This document shows, one piece after another, positions 36,213 to 44,483 of a stretch of DNA of 62,850 nucleotides; position 1 is the first letter of the stretch; each line of letters starts with the position of its first letter. A program made the position numbers and the translations under genes. A model generated the notes under the pieces. That model was not told where the DNA came from. It did no database searches and worked only from the letters and a program-made list of their open reading frames with translations. The DNA is from an uncultured Clostridium sp. (GTDB taxonomy: Bacteria; Bacillota; Clostridia; TANB77; CAG-508). Location of the stretch: positions 1 through 62,850 of the forward strand of contig USEX01000004.1 in NCBI GenBank assembly GCA_900553755.1. The letters run 5' to 3'.

Positions 36213-38168
36213 TTATATCTCCTTTTCTAACTCTTTTATCTTATCTCTTAATCTTGCTGCTTCCTCAAATTCCATCTTCTGAGCATGTTCAACCATTTCA
36301 TCTGTTAATTTTGCAATTATATCTTCAATGCTTGAATCTTTATTCAACTCATATTTTTCAGAAGCTTCTGCAACTATGCTGGCTTTTATTGTGTCTCTTA
36401 CAGATTTCTGTATTGTTTTTGGTGTTATGCCATGCTGCTTATTATATTGCATTTGGATTTCACGTCTTCTATTTGTTTCTGATATTGCTTTTTCCATACT
36501 ATCTGTTAGCTCATCAGCATACATAATTACTTTTCCATCTGTGTTTCTAGCTGCACGACCTATAGTTTGAATTAACGAACGTTCTGAACGTAAAAATCCT
36601 TCTTTATCTGCATCTAAGATTGCTACTAATGAAACCTCTGGTATATCCAAACCTTCTCTTAAAAGGTTAATTCCTACTAAAACATCAAACTCTCCTAAAC
36701 GCAAATCTCTTATTATTTCCATTCTTTCTAATGCTTTAATGTCTGAATGCATATATCTTACCTTTATATCTATTCCAGATAAATACGCTGTCAAATCCTC
36801 TGCCATTTTTTTAGTTAATGTTGTTACAAGAACTCTTTCTTTTTTCTCCACTCTTTGCCTAATTTGTTCTATTAAATCATCAATTTGGTTTTCAACAGGT
36901 TTAACCTCAATCTTCGGATCCAATAATCCTGTGGGACGTATAATTTGCTCAACCACATTCCCTTTACTATGTTTTTTTTCATAATCAGCTGGAGTCGCAC
37001 TTACAAATACAACCTGATTTATTCTTTCCTCAAATTCCTCAAATTTCAATGGTCTATTATCAAACGCTGATGGTAATCTAAATCCGTATTTCACTAAAGA
37101 TTCTTTACGTGCTCTATCCCCATTGTACATAGCTCGCACTTGTGGAATTGTAGCATGTGACTCGTCTATTAATAACAAGAAATCTTTTGGAAAATAATCA
37201 AATAATGTATATGGCGGAGACCCTGCTGGTCTGCCGCTTATGTGCCTAGAATAGTTTTCTATTCCTTGACAGAAGCCTGTCTCCCTTAACATTTCCATAT
37301 CAAAATTTGTTCTTTCTTCTATTCTTTGTGCCTCAATAAGTTTTCCTTGTGATTTAAAGTATTCTACTTGTTGCTTCATTTCTTCTTCTATTGTTGTAAT
37401 CGCTTTAGCTATTTTCTCTTTGCTAGTTACATATTGTGAAGCTGGTGGAATTAATATATGTTTTCTTAATCCTATTATCTTTCCTGTTAAAGGATTTATT
37501 TCATTTATCTTTTCTACTTCATCGCCCCAAAATTCTATTCTTACTGCAGATTCACTTTCTGAAGATGGATATATCTCAAGCACATCACCTTTTGCTCTAA
37601 AAGTTCCTCTTTTAAAGTCTATCTCATTCCTTGTATATTGCATGCTTATTAGTTTTTTCATTATATCTTCTCTTGATTTCTGCATTCTTGGTCGCAATGA
37701 TAGCATCATTTCTTGGTAGTCTACTGGATCTCCCAAACCATATATGCATGAAACTGACGCCACAATTATAACATCTCTTGTTTCAAATAAAGATAATGTT
37801 GCAGAGTGACGAAGCTTGTCTATTTCATCATTTATAGAAGCATCTTTTTCTATATACGTATCTGATGATGGTATATATGCTTCTGGTTGATAATAATCAT
37901 AATATGAAACAAAGTATTCCACATTGTTTTCTGGAAAAAATTCTTTAAACTCTGAATACAATTGACCTGCTAATGTTTTATTATGTGCTAATACCAAAGT
38001 TGGACGTTGTACCTTTTGTATTATATTGGCCATCGTAAAAGTTTTTCCAGAACCGGTTACTCCTAGAAGTGTTTGGAATTTTTTGCCTTCTTCTATTCCC
38101 TTTGATAAATATTCTATTGCCTGTGGCTGGTCACCAGTGGGCTTATAATCTGATACTAATTTGAACAT
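36213..38168 (-). CDS. uvrB: Excinuclease ABC subunit B
   Basis: UvrB is the helicase-like damage-verification subunit of nucleotide excision repair. The 651 residues include Walker A GVTGSGKTFTMA, the beta-hairpin region YYDYYQPEAYIPSSDTYIEKD, helicase motifs DESHATIPQ, VSATPADYE and IQTIGRAARN, and the C-terminal UVR motif (MVEHAQKMEFEEAARLRDKIKELE) that contacts UvrC. The length is normal. uvrA and uvrC are not in the window. Confidence 0.98.
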   Translation of the reverse strand: MFKLVSDYKPTGDQPQAIEYLSKGIEEGKKFQTLLGVTGSGKTFTMANIIQKVQRPTLVLAHNKTLAGQLYSEFKEFFPENNVEYFVSYYDYYQPEAYIPSSDTYIEKDASINDEIDKLRHSATLSLFETRDVIIVASVSCIYGLGDPVDYQEMMLSLRPRMQKSREDIMKKLISMQYTRNEIDFKRGTFRAKGDVLEIYPSSESESAVRIEFWGDEVEKINEINPLTGKIIGLRKHILIPPASQYVTSKEKIAKAITTIEEEMKQQVEYFKSQGKLIEAQRIEERTNFDMEMLRETGFCQGIENYSRHISGRPAGSPPYTLFDYFPKDFLLLIDESHATIPQVRAMYNGDRARKESLVKYGFRLPSAFDNRPLKFEEFEERINQVVFVSATPADYEKKHSKGNVVEQIIRPTGLLDPKIEVKPVENQIDDLIEQIRQRVEKKERVLVTTLTKKMAEDLTAYLSGIDIKVRYMHSDIKALERMEIIRDLRLGEFDVLVGINLLREGLDIPEVSLVAILDADKEGFLRSERSLIQTIGRAARNTDGKVIMYADELTDSMEKAISETNRRREIQMQYNKQHGITPKTIQKSVRDTIKASIVAEASEKYELNKDSSIEDIIAKLTDEMVEHAQKMEFEEAARLRDKIKELEKEI

Positions 38169-38188
38169 TATAATTCACCTTTTATAAA

Positions 38189-38857
38189 TTAATCAATCAT
38201 TATAATTTTTTCAATTACTGGTTGATTTTCTTTTAATACAGTTCCATTTGAATCTTCTACTTTTGTATCTTCACATATTTTATCTACTATTTCAATTCCT
38301 TCTGTTACATGACCAAATGCAGCATAAGAGCCATCTAAATATGGTGCATCTTCATGCATTATAAAGAATTGTGAACTAGCACTATTATAGCTTTGAGCTC
38401 TAGCCATAGAAATTACTCCTCTAGTATGAGAAATTGTGTTTTTTACTCCATTAGCTAAAAATTCTCCTTTGATTTCTTTATCGCTTCCTCCTAAACCATT
38501 TCCTTCAGGATCTCCACCTTGAATCATGAATCCAGATATTATTCTATGAAAAGTTAATCCATCATAAAATCCATCATTTACTAAATTTGCAAAATTTTCC
38601 ACTGTAATTGGCGCCATATCTGCATCCAATTCTAACGAAACTGTTCCATAATTTTTTATTACTATTTGAGCATGATGTTTTCCACTTGAATACATACTTT
38701 TTTCCTCCTTATTTTCTTCTTTTTGCTCTGTTTGAGCACCTTCTTGAACATTTTGTTTCTCATTTGAGTTTCCACCCTTTTTTGTAATAAAATATACTGA
38801 AATTGCTAAAATAATTAATATTACTACTAAAACTGATATTATAATCTTTTTGTTCAT
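38189..38857 (-). CDS. Membrane-anchored or lipid-exported cyclophilin-type peptidyl-prolyl isomerase
   Basis: The product is 222 residues. A hydrophobic N-terminal segment (residues 5-27) is followed by a Glu/Lys/Gln-rich linker. A cyclophilin domain (about 60-222) carries FHRIISGFMIQGGDPEGNG (with the catalytic Arg), GVISMARAQSYNSASSQFFIM and YAAFGHVTEG. The N-terminus puts the domain outside the membrane, so it probably aids folding of secreted proteins. It starts at ATG 38857 after GGAGG. Confidence 0.9.
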   Translation of the reverse strand: MNKKIIISVLVVILIILAISVYFITKKGGNSNEKQNVQEGAQTEQKEENKEEKSMYSSGKHHAQIVIKNYGTVSLELDADMAPITVENFANLVNDGFYDGLTFHRIISGFMIQGGDPEGNGLGGSDKEIKGEFLANGVKNTISHTRGVISMARAQSYNSASSQFFIMHEDAPYLDGSYAAFGHVTEGIEIVDKICEDTKVEDSNGTVLKENQPVIEKIIMID

Positions 38858-38991
38858 AATTTTTCCTCCATCTATAATATTTTTAAAAAAAGCACTAGAC
38901 TTTTTATGTTATTTTGTGTATTATTATATCGTAATGTTTTTAATAAAGCAATTAATTTTATATATTTTTTAACAAGAGAGGATTGATTTTA

Positions 38992-39318
38992 ATGAATCAT
39001 AATTTGAAAAATTTACTAAATACTGTTATACTTACTTTTTTAATTTTTATAGGAGTATATAATACTGCTTTTGCTGTTTCTTCAGTTGATATGAATTTAG
39101 AAACTAACTCTCAAAATACTAGTGCAGAAAATTCAGTTACAGAAAATACTACTACAAATTCAACTTTATCGAACACTGCAGTTGGAACTGTTAGCAACTT
39201 ATCTCCACTTCCTGAATCAGATTTAGGTTTTGCTAATGTTTTAAATATTATACTAATAGCAGTTGGAGTTGTTTTAATATTATTAGGAATGGCCATATTA
39301 ATTAAATTAAAAAAATAA
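38992..39318 (+). CDS. Small exported protein with C-terminal membrane helix, unknown function
   Basis: The product is 108 residues from the ATG at 38992, nine bases after AGAGAGGA. A signal-peptide-like helix (NTVILTFLIFIGVYNTAFA) is followed by a Ser/Thr/Asn-rich spacer with Asn-Thr repeats. One C-terminal helix comes next (ANVLNIILIAVGVVLILLGMAILIKLKK). There is no LPXTG sortase motif. It faces away from the cyclophilin gene and resembles in layout the next gene, so both may be small surface proteins. I do not recognise a family. Confidence 0.6.
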   Translation: MNHNLKNLLNTVILTFLIFIGVYNTAFAVSSVDMNLETNSQNTSAENSVTENTTTNSTLSNTAVGTVSNLSPLPESDLGFANVLNIILIAVGVVLILLGMAILIKLKK

Positions 39319-39334
39319 AATTTATATATTTACA

Positions 39335-39364
39335 AAATAAGCCTTATTAAATTAAGGTTTATTT
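39335..39364 (+). terminator. Terminator after the small membrane protein gene
   Basis: AAATAAGCCTTA (39335-39346) pairs with TAAGGTTTATTT (39353-39364), followed by a T-run. Confidence 0.75.
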
Positions 39365-39441
39365 TTTTCTTCCATTTTTTTATTGTATATTTTATATTTT
39401 TATGTCTAATAATAATAATGATATTTTTTTAGGAGGTTCAC

Positions 39442-39861
39442 ATGAAAAAAGTATTTTTAACTTTTAGTACATTTTTCGCCTTAACCCTCTTGTTTTCTTT
39501 TTCAAAAGTACTTGCAACAAATGGTGATTTAAATACAGCTGGTCAGGCTGTAAAAAACGTTACACAAGGTGCTGCAAACGTTGTTGAAAATGTTGTTAAA
39601 GATGCTGGTACTGCAGTAGAACAAGGTGCTTCAACTATAAAAAATGCAACCGGAAATATGGTAAATACAGCTGAAGCAAGAACTACAAATAATGGCTACA
39701 CTGCAACAAGAACATCTACAGCTCAAGATACATTTATGGGAATGAATGCAACTGCTTGGACATGGTTAGTTATCGGCGTTTTAGGTGTATTAGTTATAGG
39801 TTTAATCTGGTATTATGGAAAAGATCATACTCCTATAACACAAGATTTAGACGAAAAATAA
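39442..39861 (+). CDS. Small exported protein with repeats and C-terminal membrane helix, unknown function
   Basis: The product is 139 residues; its ATG follows AGGAGG. A signal peptide (FLTFSTFFALTLLFSFSKVLA) is followed by an amphipathic region of Ala/Val/Asn-rich 11-residue-like repeats (AGQAVKNVTQGAANVVENVVKDAG). This pattern is seen in LEA-like or apolipoprotein-like helices. A membrane helix follows (TWLVIGVLGVLVIGLIWYY) with a short cytoplasmic tail. The repeats suggest a surface- or membrane-coating role, but this is inference. Confidence 0.6.
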   Translation: MKKVFLTFSTFFALTLLFSFSKVLATNGDLNTAGQAVKNVTQGAANVVENVVKDAGTAVEQGASTIKNATGNMVNTAEARTTNNGYTATRTSTAQDTFMGMNATAWTWLVIGVLGVLVIGLIWYYGKDHTPITQDLDEK

Positions 39862-39872
39862 AAAATATTAGG

Positions 39873-39896
39873 CATTCCAGATTAATCTCTGGAATG
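39873..39896 (+). terminator. Terminator before enolase
   Basis: CATTCCAG (39873-39880) pairs with CTGGAATG (39889-39896), followed by TTTTTTT. Confidence 0.85.
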
Positions 39897-39948
39897 TTTT
39901 TTTAATTTTGGGTTACAATATAAATAAATTTTGATTGGAGGACTATTT

Positions 39949-41211
39949 ATGAAAGATTTTTTAGCTATAAGTTCTATAACTGGTTTAGAAGTTTTAGATT
40001 CAAGAGGAAATCCCACTATACAAGTTGAAGTTGTAACTGATGGCGGTTTTTGTGGAACAGCTATTGTACCTTCTGGTGCATCTACTGGAAGCTTTGAGGC
40101 TTGTGAACTTCGAGATAACGATCCAAGCAGATATGGTGGAAAAGGAGTTTTAACTCCTGTAGAAAACATTAAAAAAATTGCAAGAAAATTAGTTGGTTTC
40201 AATGTATATGAACAGAGAAAAATTGATGAATTACTAATTAAATTGGACGGAACCGATAATAAAAACAATTTAGGTGCAAATACAATATTAGGTGTTTCTT
40301 TAGCATGCTGTATAGCAGCTAGCAATTCTTTAGGCACTTCTTTATACTCGTACATTGGTGGAATTCAGGGAAATCAATTGCCTACGCCTATGATGAATAT
40401 ATTAAATGGTGGAAAACATTCAGATAATAATTTAAGTATTCAGGAATTTATGATTGTTCCTTACAATGCTTCCACTTTTTCTAAGAGATTAGAGATGGGC
40501 AGTGAAATTTATCATTCTTTAAAAAGCTTATTAAACTCTAAAAAGCTTTCCACTGCTGTTGGCGATGAGGGAGGCTTCGCACCAAATTTATCTTCAAACG
40601 AAGAGGCTTTAGATTTAATTGTAGACAGTATCAGAAAAGCTGGATATATTCCTGGCGTCGATGTTGGAATTGCCTTAGATGTAGCTGCCACTGAAATGTT
40701 TGATGAAGCAAAAAAGGCTAATAAAGAAGGATATTTATTCTGGAAAACTGGAGAATTAAAATCGGCTGAAGAAATGATAAGCTATTTAGAAGAATTGTGT
40801 AAAAATTATCCGATTATATCAATTGAAGATGGTTTATCTGAAGAAGATTGGAATGCTTGGAAACAGCTTACAGAAAAGCTAGGAAATAGTATAAAACTTG
40901 TTGGTGATGACTTATTTGTAACAAATATTAGCAGATTAAAAAATGGTATCGGTTTAAATGTTGCAAATAGTATTTTAATAAAACCAAATCAAATAGGAAC
41001 ATTAACTGAGACACTTGATGTAATTAATTTTGCTAAGGAGAATGGATATACAATTATTATCTCTCATCGTTCCGGAGAAACAGAAGACACAACTATTGCA
41101 GATTTAGCGGTAGCTACTAATAGTAAATATATAAAATCCGGTGCCCCTTGTAGAACAGACCGAGTTGCCAAATATAATCGATTACTAAATATAGAAAATG
41201 AGTTACAATAA
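39949..41211 (+). CDS. eno: Enolase
   Basis: The enzyme converts 2-phosphoglycerate to phosphoenolpyruvate in glycolysis. The product is 420 residues from the ATG at 39949 (ribosome site TTGGAGG). VLDSRGNPTIQVEV, PSGASTGSFEACELRD, the lid/metal region, GDEGGFAP, IEDGLSEEDW, VGDDLFVT, ILIKPNQIGT and the catalytic SHRSGETEDT are all present. The length is normal. It has its own terminators on both sides, so it is probably a single-gene unit. Confidence 0.97.
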   Translation: MKDFLAISSITGLEVLDSRGNPTIQVEVVTDGGFCGTAIVPSGASTGSFEACELRDNDPSRYGGKGVLTPVENIKKIARKLVGFNVYEQRKIDELLIKLDGTDNKNNLGANTILGVSLACCIAASNSLGTSLYSYIGGIQGNQLPTPMMNILNGGKHSDNNLSIQEFMIVPYNASTFSKRLEMGSEIYHSLKSLLNSKKLSTAVGDEGGFAPNLSSNEEALDLIVDSIRKAGYIPGVDVGIALDVAATEMFDEAKKANKEGYLFWKTGELKSAEEMISYLEELCKNYPIISIEDGLSEEDWNAWKQLTEKLGNSIKLVGDDLFVTNISRLKNGIGLNVANSILIKPNQIGTLTETLDVINFAKENGYTIIISHRSGETEDTTIADLAVATNSKYIKSGAPCRTDRVAKYNRLLNIENELQ

Positions 41212-41217
41212 GCACTT

Positions 41218-41251
41218 AAAAAATCCGATAATTTAACTTATCGGATTTTTT
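41218..41251. terminator. Bidirectional terminator between eno and ftsZ
   Basis: AAAAAATCCGATAA (41218-41231) pairs with TTATCGGATTTTTT (41238-41251) around a six-base loop. It sits between convergent genes. Confidence 0.92.
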
Positions 41252-41252
41252 G

Positions 41253-42248
41253 CTATATATTATATTTAATTATTTTTTGGTTTTCTTCTTCATCTATTCC
41301 AGTTGCAATTACTGTTACCATTATTGCATCATGTTGAATACTTTCGTCTACTATTGTACCAAAAATTATATTAGCTTCTGAATCTAAGTATTCCTTTATA
41401 AGTCCTACTGCAGTACTTACTTCGCTTAAGCCTAAATCAATTCCACCAGTAACGTTTACAATTAATCCTTTTGCACCATTTATTGATGTTGATAAAAGTG
41501 GGCTATCAATAGCTTTTTCTGCTGCTTCAATTGCTCTTTGGTCACCGCTTGCAATTCCAATTCCCATGTGTGCAACACCGCTATCTTTCATAATTGTTTT
41601 AACATCAGCAAAATCTATATTTATAAAACCTGGTATTGTAATTAAGTCTGTAATTCCTTGAACACCCTTTTTCAAAACTCCATCCGCTTCTCTAAATGCG
41701 TCTACCATTGTAGTTCCTTTTGATACAGTTTTTATTAGGTTGCTGTTTTCTACTACTATTAATGCATCAACGTTTTTTTTCATTCTTGCAATTCCGTTTT
41801 CTGCATTTTCTCTTCTTCTTTTTCCTTCAAACACAAATGGTTTAGTAACTATTCCAACTGTTAATATTCCCATATTTTTAGCTAATTCACATACTACAGG
41901 TGCAGCACCAGTTCCTGTTCCTCCACCCATTCCGGCTGTAACAAATACCATATCTGCTCCTAGCAACAATTTCTTTATATTTTCCTCATCTTCTCTTGCT
42001 GCCATTTCGCCTAATAAAGGGTTTGAACCTGCTCCTAGTCCTTTTGTAGTATTTTTTCCTATATGAAGTTGGGTATCAGCCTTTGATTGTGTTAAAGCTT
42101 GTTCTTCTGTATTTATTGCAATAAATTGTACATTTTGTATTCCTTCATCAATCATTCTATTTACTGCATTATTTCCAGCTCCACCTACACCAATAACTTT
42201 TATCTTTACTAAATCGTTGTTTAAATTTTCTTGTTCTGTATAAATCAT
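41253..42248 (-). CDS. ftsZ: Cell-division GTPase FtsZ, lacking the usual C-terminal tail
   Basis: This tubulin-like GTPase forms the division ring. The 331 residues include IKVIGVGGAGNNAVNRM, the tubulin signature GGGTGTGAAPVV, TIPGFINIDFADVKTIM (T7 loop) and the C-terminal domain up to HDAIMVTVIATGI. It stops about twelve residues later (DEEENQKIIKYNI). The disordered linker and the conserved C-terminal peptide that bind FtsA, SepF or ZapA are missing. It could be a second, specialised FtsZ or a lineage feature; no frameshift is seen at the end. ftsA is not adjacent. Confidence 0.93.
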   Translation of the reverse strand: MIYTEQENLNNDLVKIKVIGVGGAGNNAVNRMIDEGIQNVQFIAINTEEQALTQSKADTQLHIGKNTTKGLGAGSNPLLGEMAAREDEENIKKLLLGADMVFVTAGMGGGTGTGAAPVVCELAKNMGILTVGIVTKPFVFEGKRRRENAENGIARMKKNVDALIVVENSNLIKTVSKGTTMVDAFREADGVLKKGVQGITDLITIPGFINIDFADVKTIMKDSGVAHMGIGIASGDQRAIEAAEKAIDSPLLSTSINGAKGLIVNVTGGIDLGLSEVSTAVGLIKEYLDSEANIIFGTIVDESIQHDAIMVTVIATGIDEEENQKIIKYNI

Positions 42249-42342
42249 ATTTTACGTCCTTTCCCATCTGTGCTATATGCTCTTTTTGCATATATATTAC
42301 TACTTTTTTTAGTATTAATCAACATTTTTTATTATTTATAGC

Positions 42343-43908
42343 CTATATTTTATTATTTTGTTGTTCGTTAGTCAACCTTTTTAAAATATTTTCTGCACAT
42401 TTAATTCCGTCTACAGCAGCAGATGTTATTCCTCCTGCATACCCAGCACCTTCCCCGCATGGATAAATTCCTTCTACATTAGCCATCAATGTTTCTGGAT
42501 TTCTTAATATTGTTACTGGTGAAGAACTTCTTGTTTCCACTCCTGTTAAAATGTTATCTTCATCTGCAAAGCCTTTAATTTTTCTATCAAAATAAACCAA
42601 TGCTTCCTTTAAAGTTGCAGTTACAAAATCAGGTAAAATTTCTTGCAAATTAGAAAGTGTAACACCTGGTAAATATGTTGGTTTAACTTTGCCTATCTTG
42701 GTAGATTTTCTATCATTAAAAAAATCTCCTACTTTTTGTATTGGAGCATAATAGTTTTCTCCTCCCAGTTTAAAAGCCTTCTCTTCTAATTCCTTTTGAA
42801 AATACATTCCTTCTAACGGCGAATCTCCATGGAAATCGTTTGGTGTTACATTTACTAGTATAGCACTATTTGCATTTTCTCCGTCTCTTGCAAACTTACT
42901 CATTCCATTTGTTACTATAGTACCTTCTTCACTTGAAGATGCAATTACACTTCCACCTGGGCACATACAAAAAGTGTAGCAATCTCTTTCTTTTCCGTGA
43001 TATGCTAATTTATATTCTGCAGGAGGAAGTTTTAATTTTGTTTTTTCTCCATACTGTGATTTATTTAGCATATCTTGCTTCTGTTCTATTCTTAATCCTA
43101 CCGAAAAATTTTTCCTTTGCATATTAATTTTCTTATTATACAAAGTCTCAAACATGTCTCTTGCACTGTGCCCTATTGCTAGTACAACTGTATTTGCCTT
43201 AATTTTTTTGCCACTTTCACAAATTATTCCTTTTATTTTGCCTTCCTCAATTTCTAAATCTTTTACTTTTTCTTGGAATAGAATTTCAGCACCATTATCT
43301 AGTAAATAATTTCTAATATTTTGCAATATTTTAACAAGATTATCAGTTCCTATATGTGGTTTATTAATATATCCTATTTCGCTTGGTGCTCCAAATTTTA
43401 TAAATGTTTCTATTACTTTTTTGCATAGTGGATTATGCAAGTTCGTTGTTAATTTGCCATCCGAAAATGTTCCTGCTCCACCTTCACCAAATTGAACATT
43501 AGATAGTGGGTTTAGCTTTCCATTTTTTATAAATTCTTCTACATCTTTCATTCTTTCTTCTACTTTTCTACCTTGCTCTACTATTATTGGCTTTACTCCA
43601 TTTTCAATTAATGATATTGCACAAAACAGCCCTGCAGGGCCAGCACCAACTATTACAACTGGCTCTTCAATATTTGTTACTTTAGGTCTAATAATTTCTT
43701 TTTCTTCTGGCTTGTCCGCTTCTTCTGATGTGCTAATTTCAATTGAATAAATATAATGCACATCATCTTTATTTCTAGCATCTACTGATTTTTTTAAGAT
43801 CTTATATTGCTTTGCCTTATTAAAATTAATTCTATTCTTCTTGCATGCATATTTAACAATTTCCTCTTCGCTTAAATCTTGCCTTATCTTAATATTTTCT
43901 AACTTCAT
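42343..43908 (-). CDS. FAD-dependent protein (YtfP/HI0933-neighbour type NAD(P)/FAD oxidoreductase)
   Basis: The product is 521 residues. The N-terminal ~95 residues are a small alpha/beta domain (IRQDLSEEEIVKYACKKNRI). VVIVGAGPAGLFCAISLIENG is the FAD fold, followed by GGAGTFSDGKLTT, VVLAIGHSARDMFETL and the C-terminal YPCGEGAGYAGGITSAA. This pattern is the uncharacterised but widespread family of FAD-dependent dehydrogenases found in many Firmicutes. The substrate is unknown. It is transcribed from its own ATG at 43908 behind AGGAG, between ftsZ and a terminator. Confidence 0.8.
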   Translation of the reverse strand: MKLENIKIRQDLSEEEIVKYACKKNRINFNKAKQYKILKKSVDARNKDDVHYIYSIEISTSEEADKPEEKEIIRPKVTNIEEPVVIVGAGPAGLFCAISLIENGVKPIIVEQGRKVEERMKDVEEFIKNGKLNPLSNVQFGEGGAGTFSDGKLTTNLHNPLCKKVIETFIKFGAPSEIGYINKPHIGTDNLVKILQNIRNYLLDNGAEILFQEKVKDLEIEEGKIKGIICESGKKIKANTVVLAIGHSARDMFETLYNKKINMQRKNFSVGLRIEQKQDMLNKSQYGEKTKLKLPPAEYKLAYHGKERDCYTFCMCPGGSVIASSSEEGTIVTNGMSKFARDGENANSAILVNVTPNDFHGDSPLEGMYFQKELEEKAFKLGGENYYAPIQKVGDFFNDRKSTKIGKVKPTYLPGVTLSNLQEILPDFVTATLKEALVYFDRKIKGFADEDNILTGVETRSSSPVTILRNPETLMANVEGIYPCGEGAGYAGGITSAAVDGIKCAENILKRLTNEQQNNKI

Positions 43909-43966
43909 TACATTCTCCTAAATATTTTTTACTTTTATATTATATCACAATCCTTAGTATATACAA

Positions 43967-44000
43967 AATAACTCTTTTGCTTTTATTCAAAAGAGTTATT
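43967..44000 (-). terminator. Terminator after the ZIP transporter fragment
   Basis: AATAACTCTTTTG (43967-43979) pairs with CAAAAGAGTTATT (43988-44000), with T-rich sequence following on the minus strand. It lies directly beyond the stop of the truncated ZIP gene. Confidence 0.85.
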
Positions 44001-44009
44001 TATAAATTT

Positions 44010-44430
44010 CTAACCTAATGCTACATCTAAAATCATCATTATGATAAATCCTAATGTTAATCCCACTGTCCCTATATTTGCTTTTGGACCTTCTCTCATT
44101 TCCGGCACAAGCTCTGATGTTACAACATACATCATTGCACCAGCTGCGTATGATAATAAATATGGTAATATTGGAACTACAATTTCTGTTAAAAGAACTG
44201 TAATTATTGCTCCTATTGGTTCAACAATTCCTGACAATACACCTCGAAGGAAGGCTTTGCCTTTAGGCATTCCATCACTTTTTAATGGCATTGATATTAT
44301 TGCTCCTTCAGGAATATTTTGTATTGCTATTCCTATGGCTAATGCTAAAGCTCCGGCTATTGTTATTCCTGCATTTCCTATTATTAGACCTGCAAATGCA
44401 ACACCTACAGCCATACCTTCTGGTTGATAT
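44010..44430 (-). pseudogene. ZIP-family metal transporter, 5' half missing
   Basis: The open part (ATG 44414) gives the C-terminal ~134 residues of a ZIP (ZupT-like) divalent-metal importer. The metal-binding helices are present (AIQNIPEGAIISMPL; GIVEPIGAIITVLL), as is MYVVTSELVPEM. Just upstream the frame still reads PEGMAVGVAFAG, the end of the conserved HN-PEG metal motif, and then becomes unrelated at about 44430. The first three or so helices are absent, and no matching half lies beyond the recombinase gene. The break probably marks one end of the recombinase-carrying element. Confidence 0.8.
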
Positions 44431-44461
44431 AAAAATAGGCAGTTTTGATTTTTATTTTTGA

Positions 44462-44481
44462 CTAATTTTATATTAAATTAG
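44462..44481 (-). terminator. Weak terminator after the serine recombinase gene
   Basis: CTAATTT (44462-44468) pairs with AAATTAG (44475-44481), just past the recombinase stop at 44484 on the minus strand. The stem is AT-rich, so support is modest. Confidence 0.4.
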
Positions 44482-44483
44482 CC

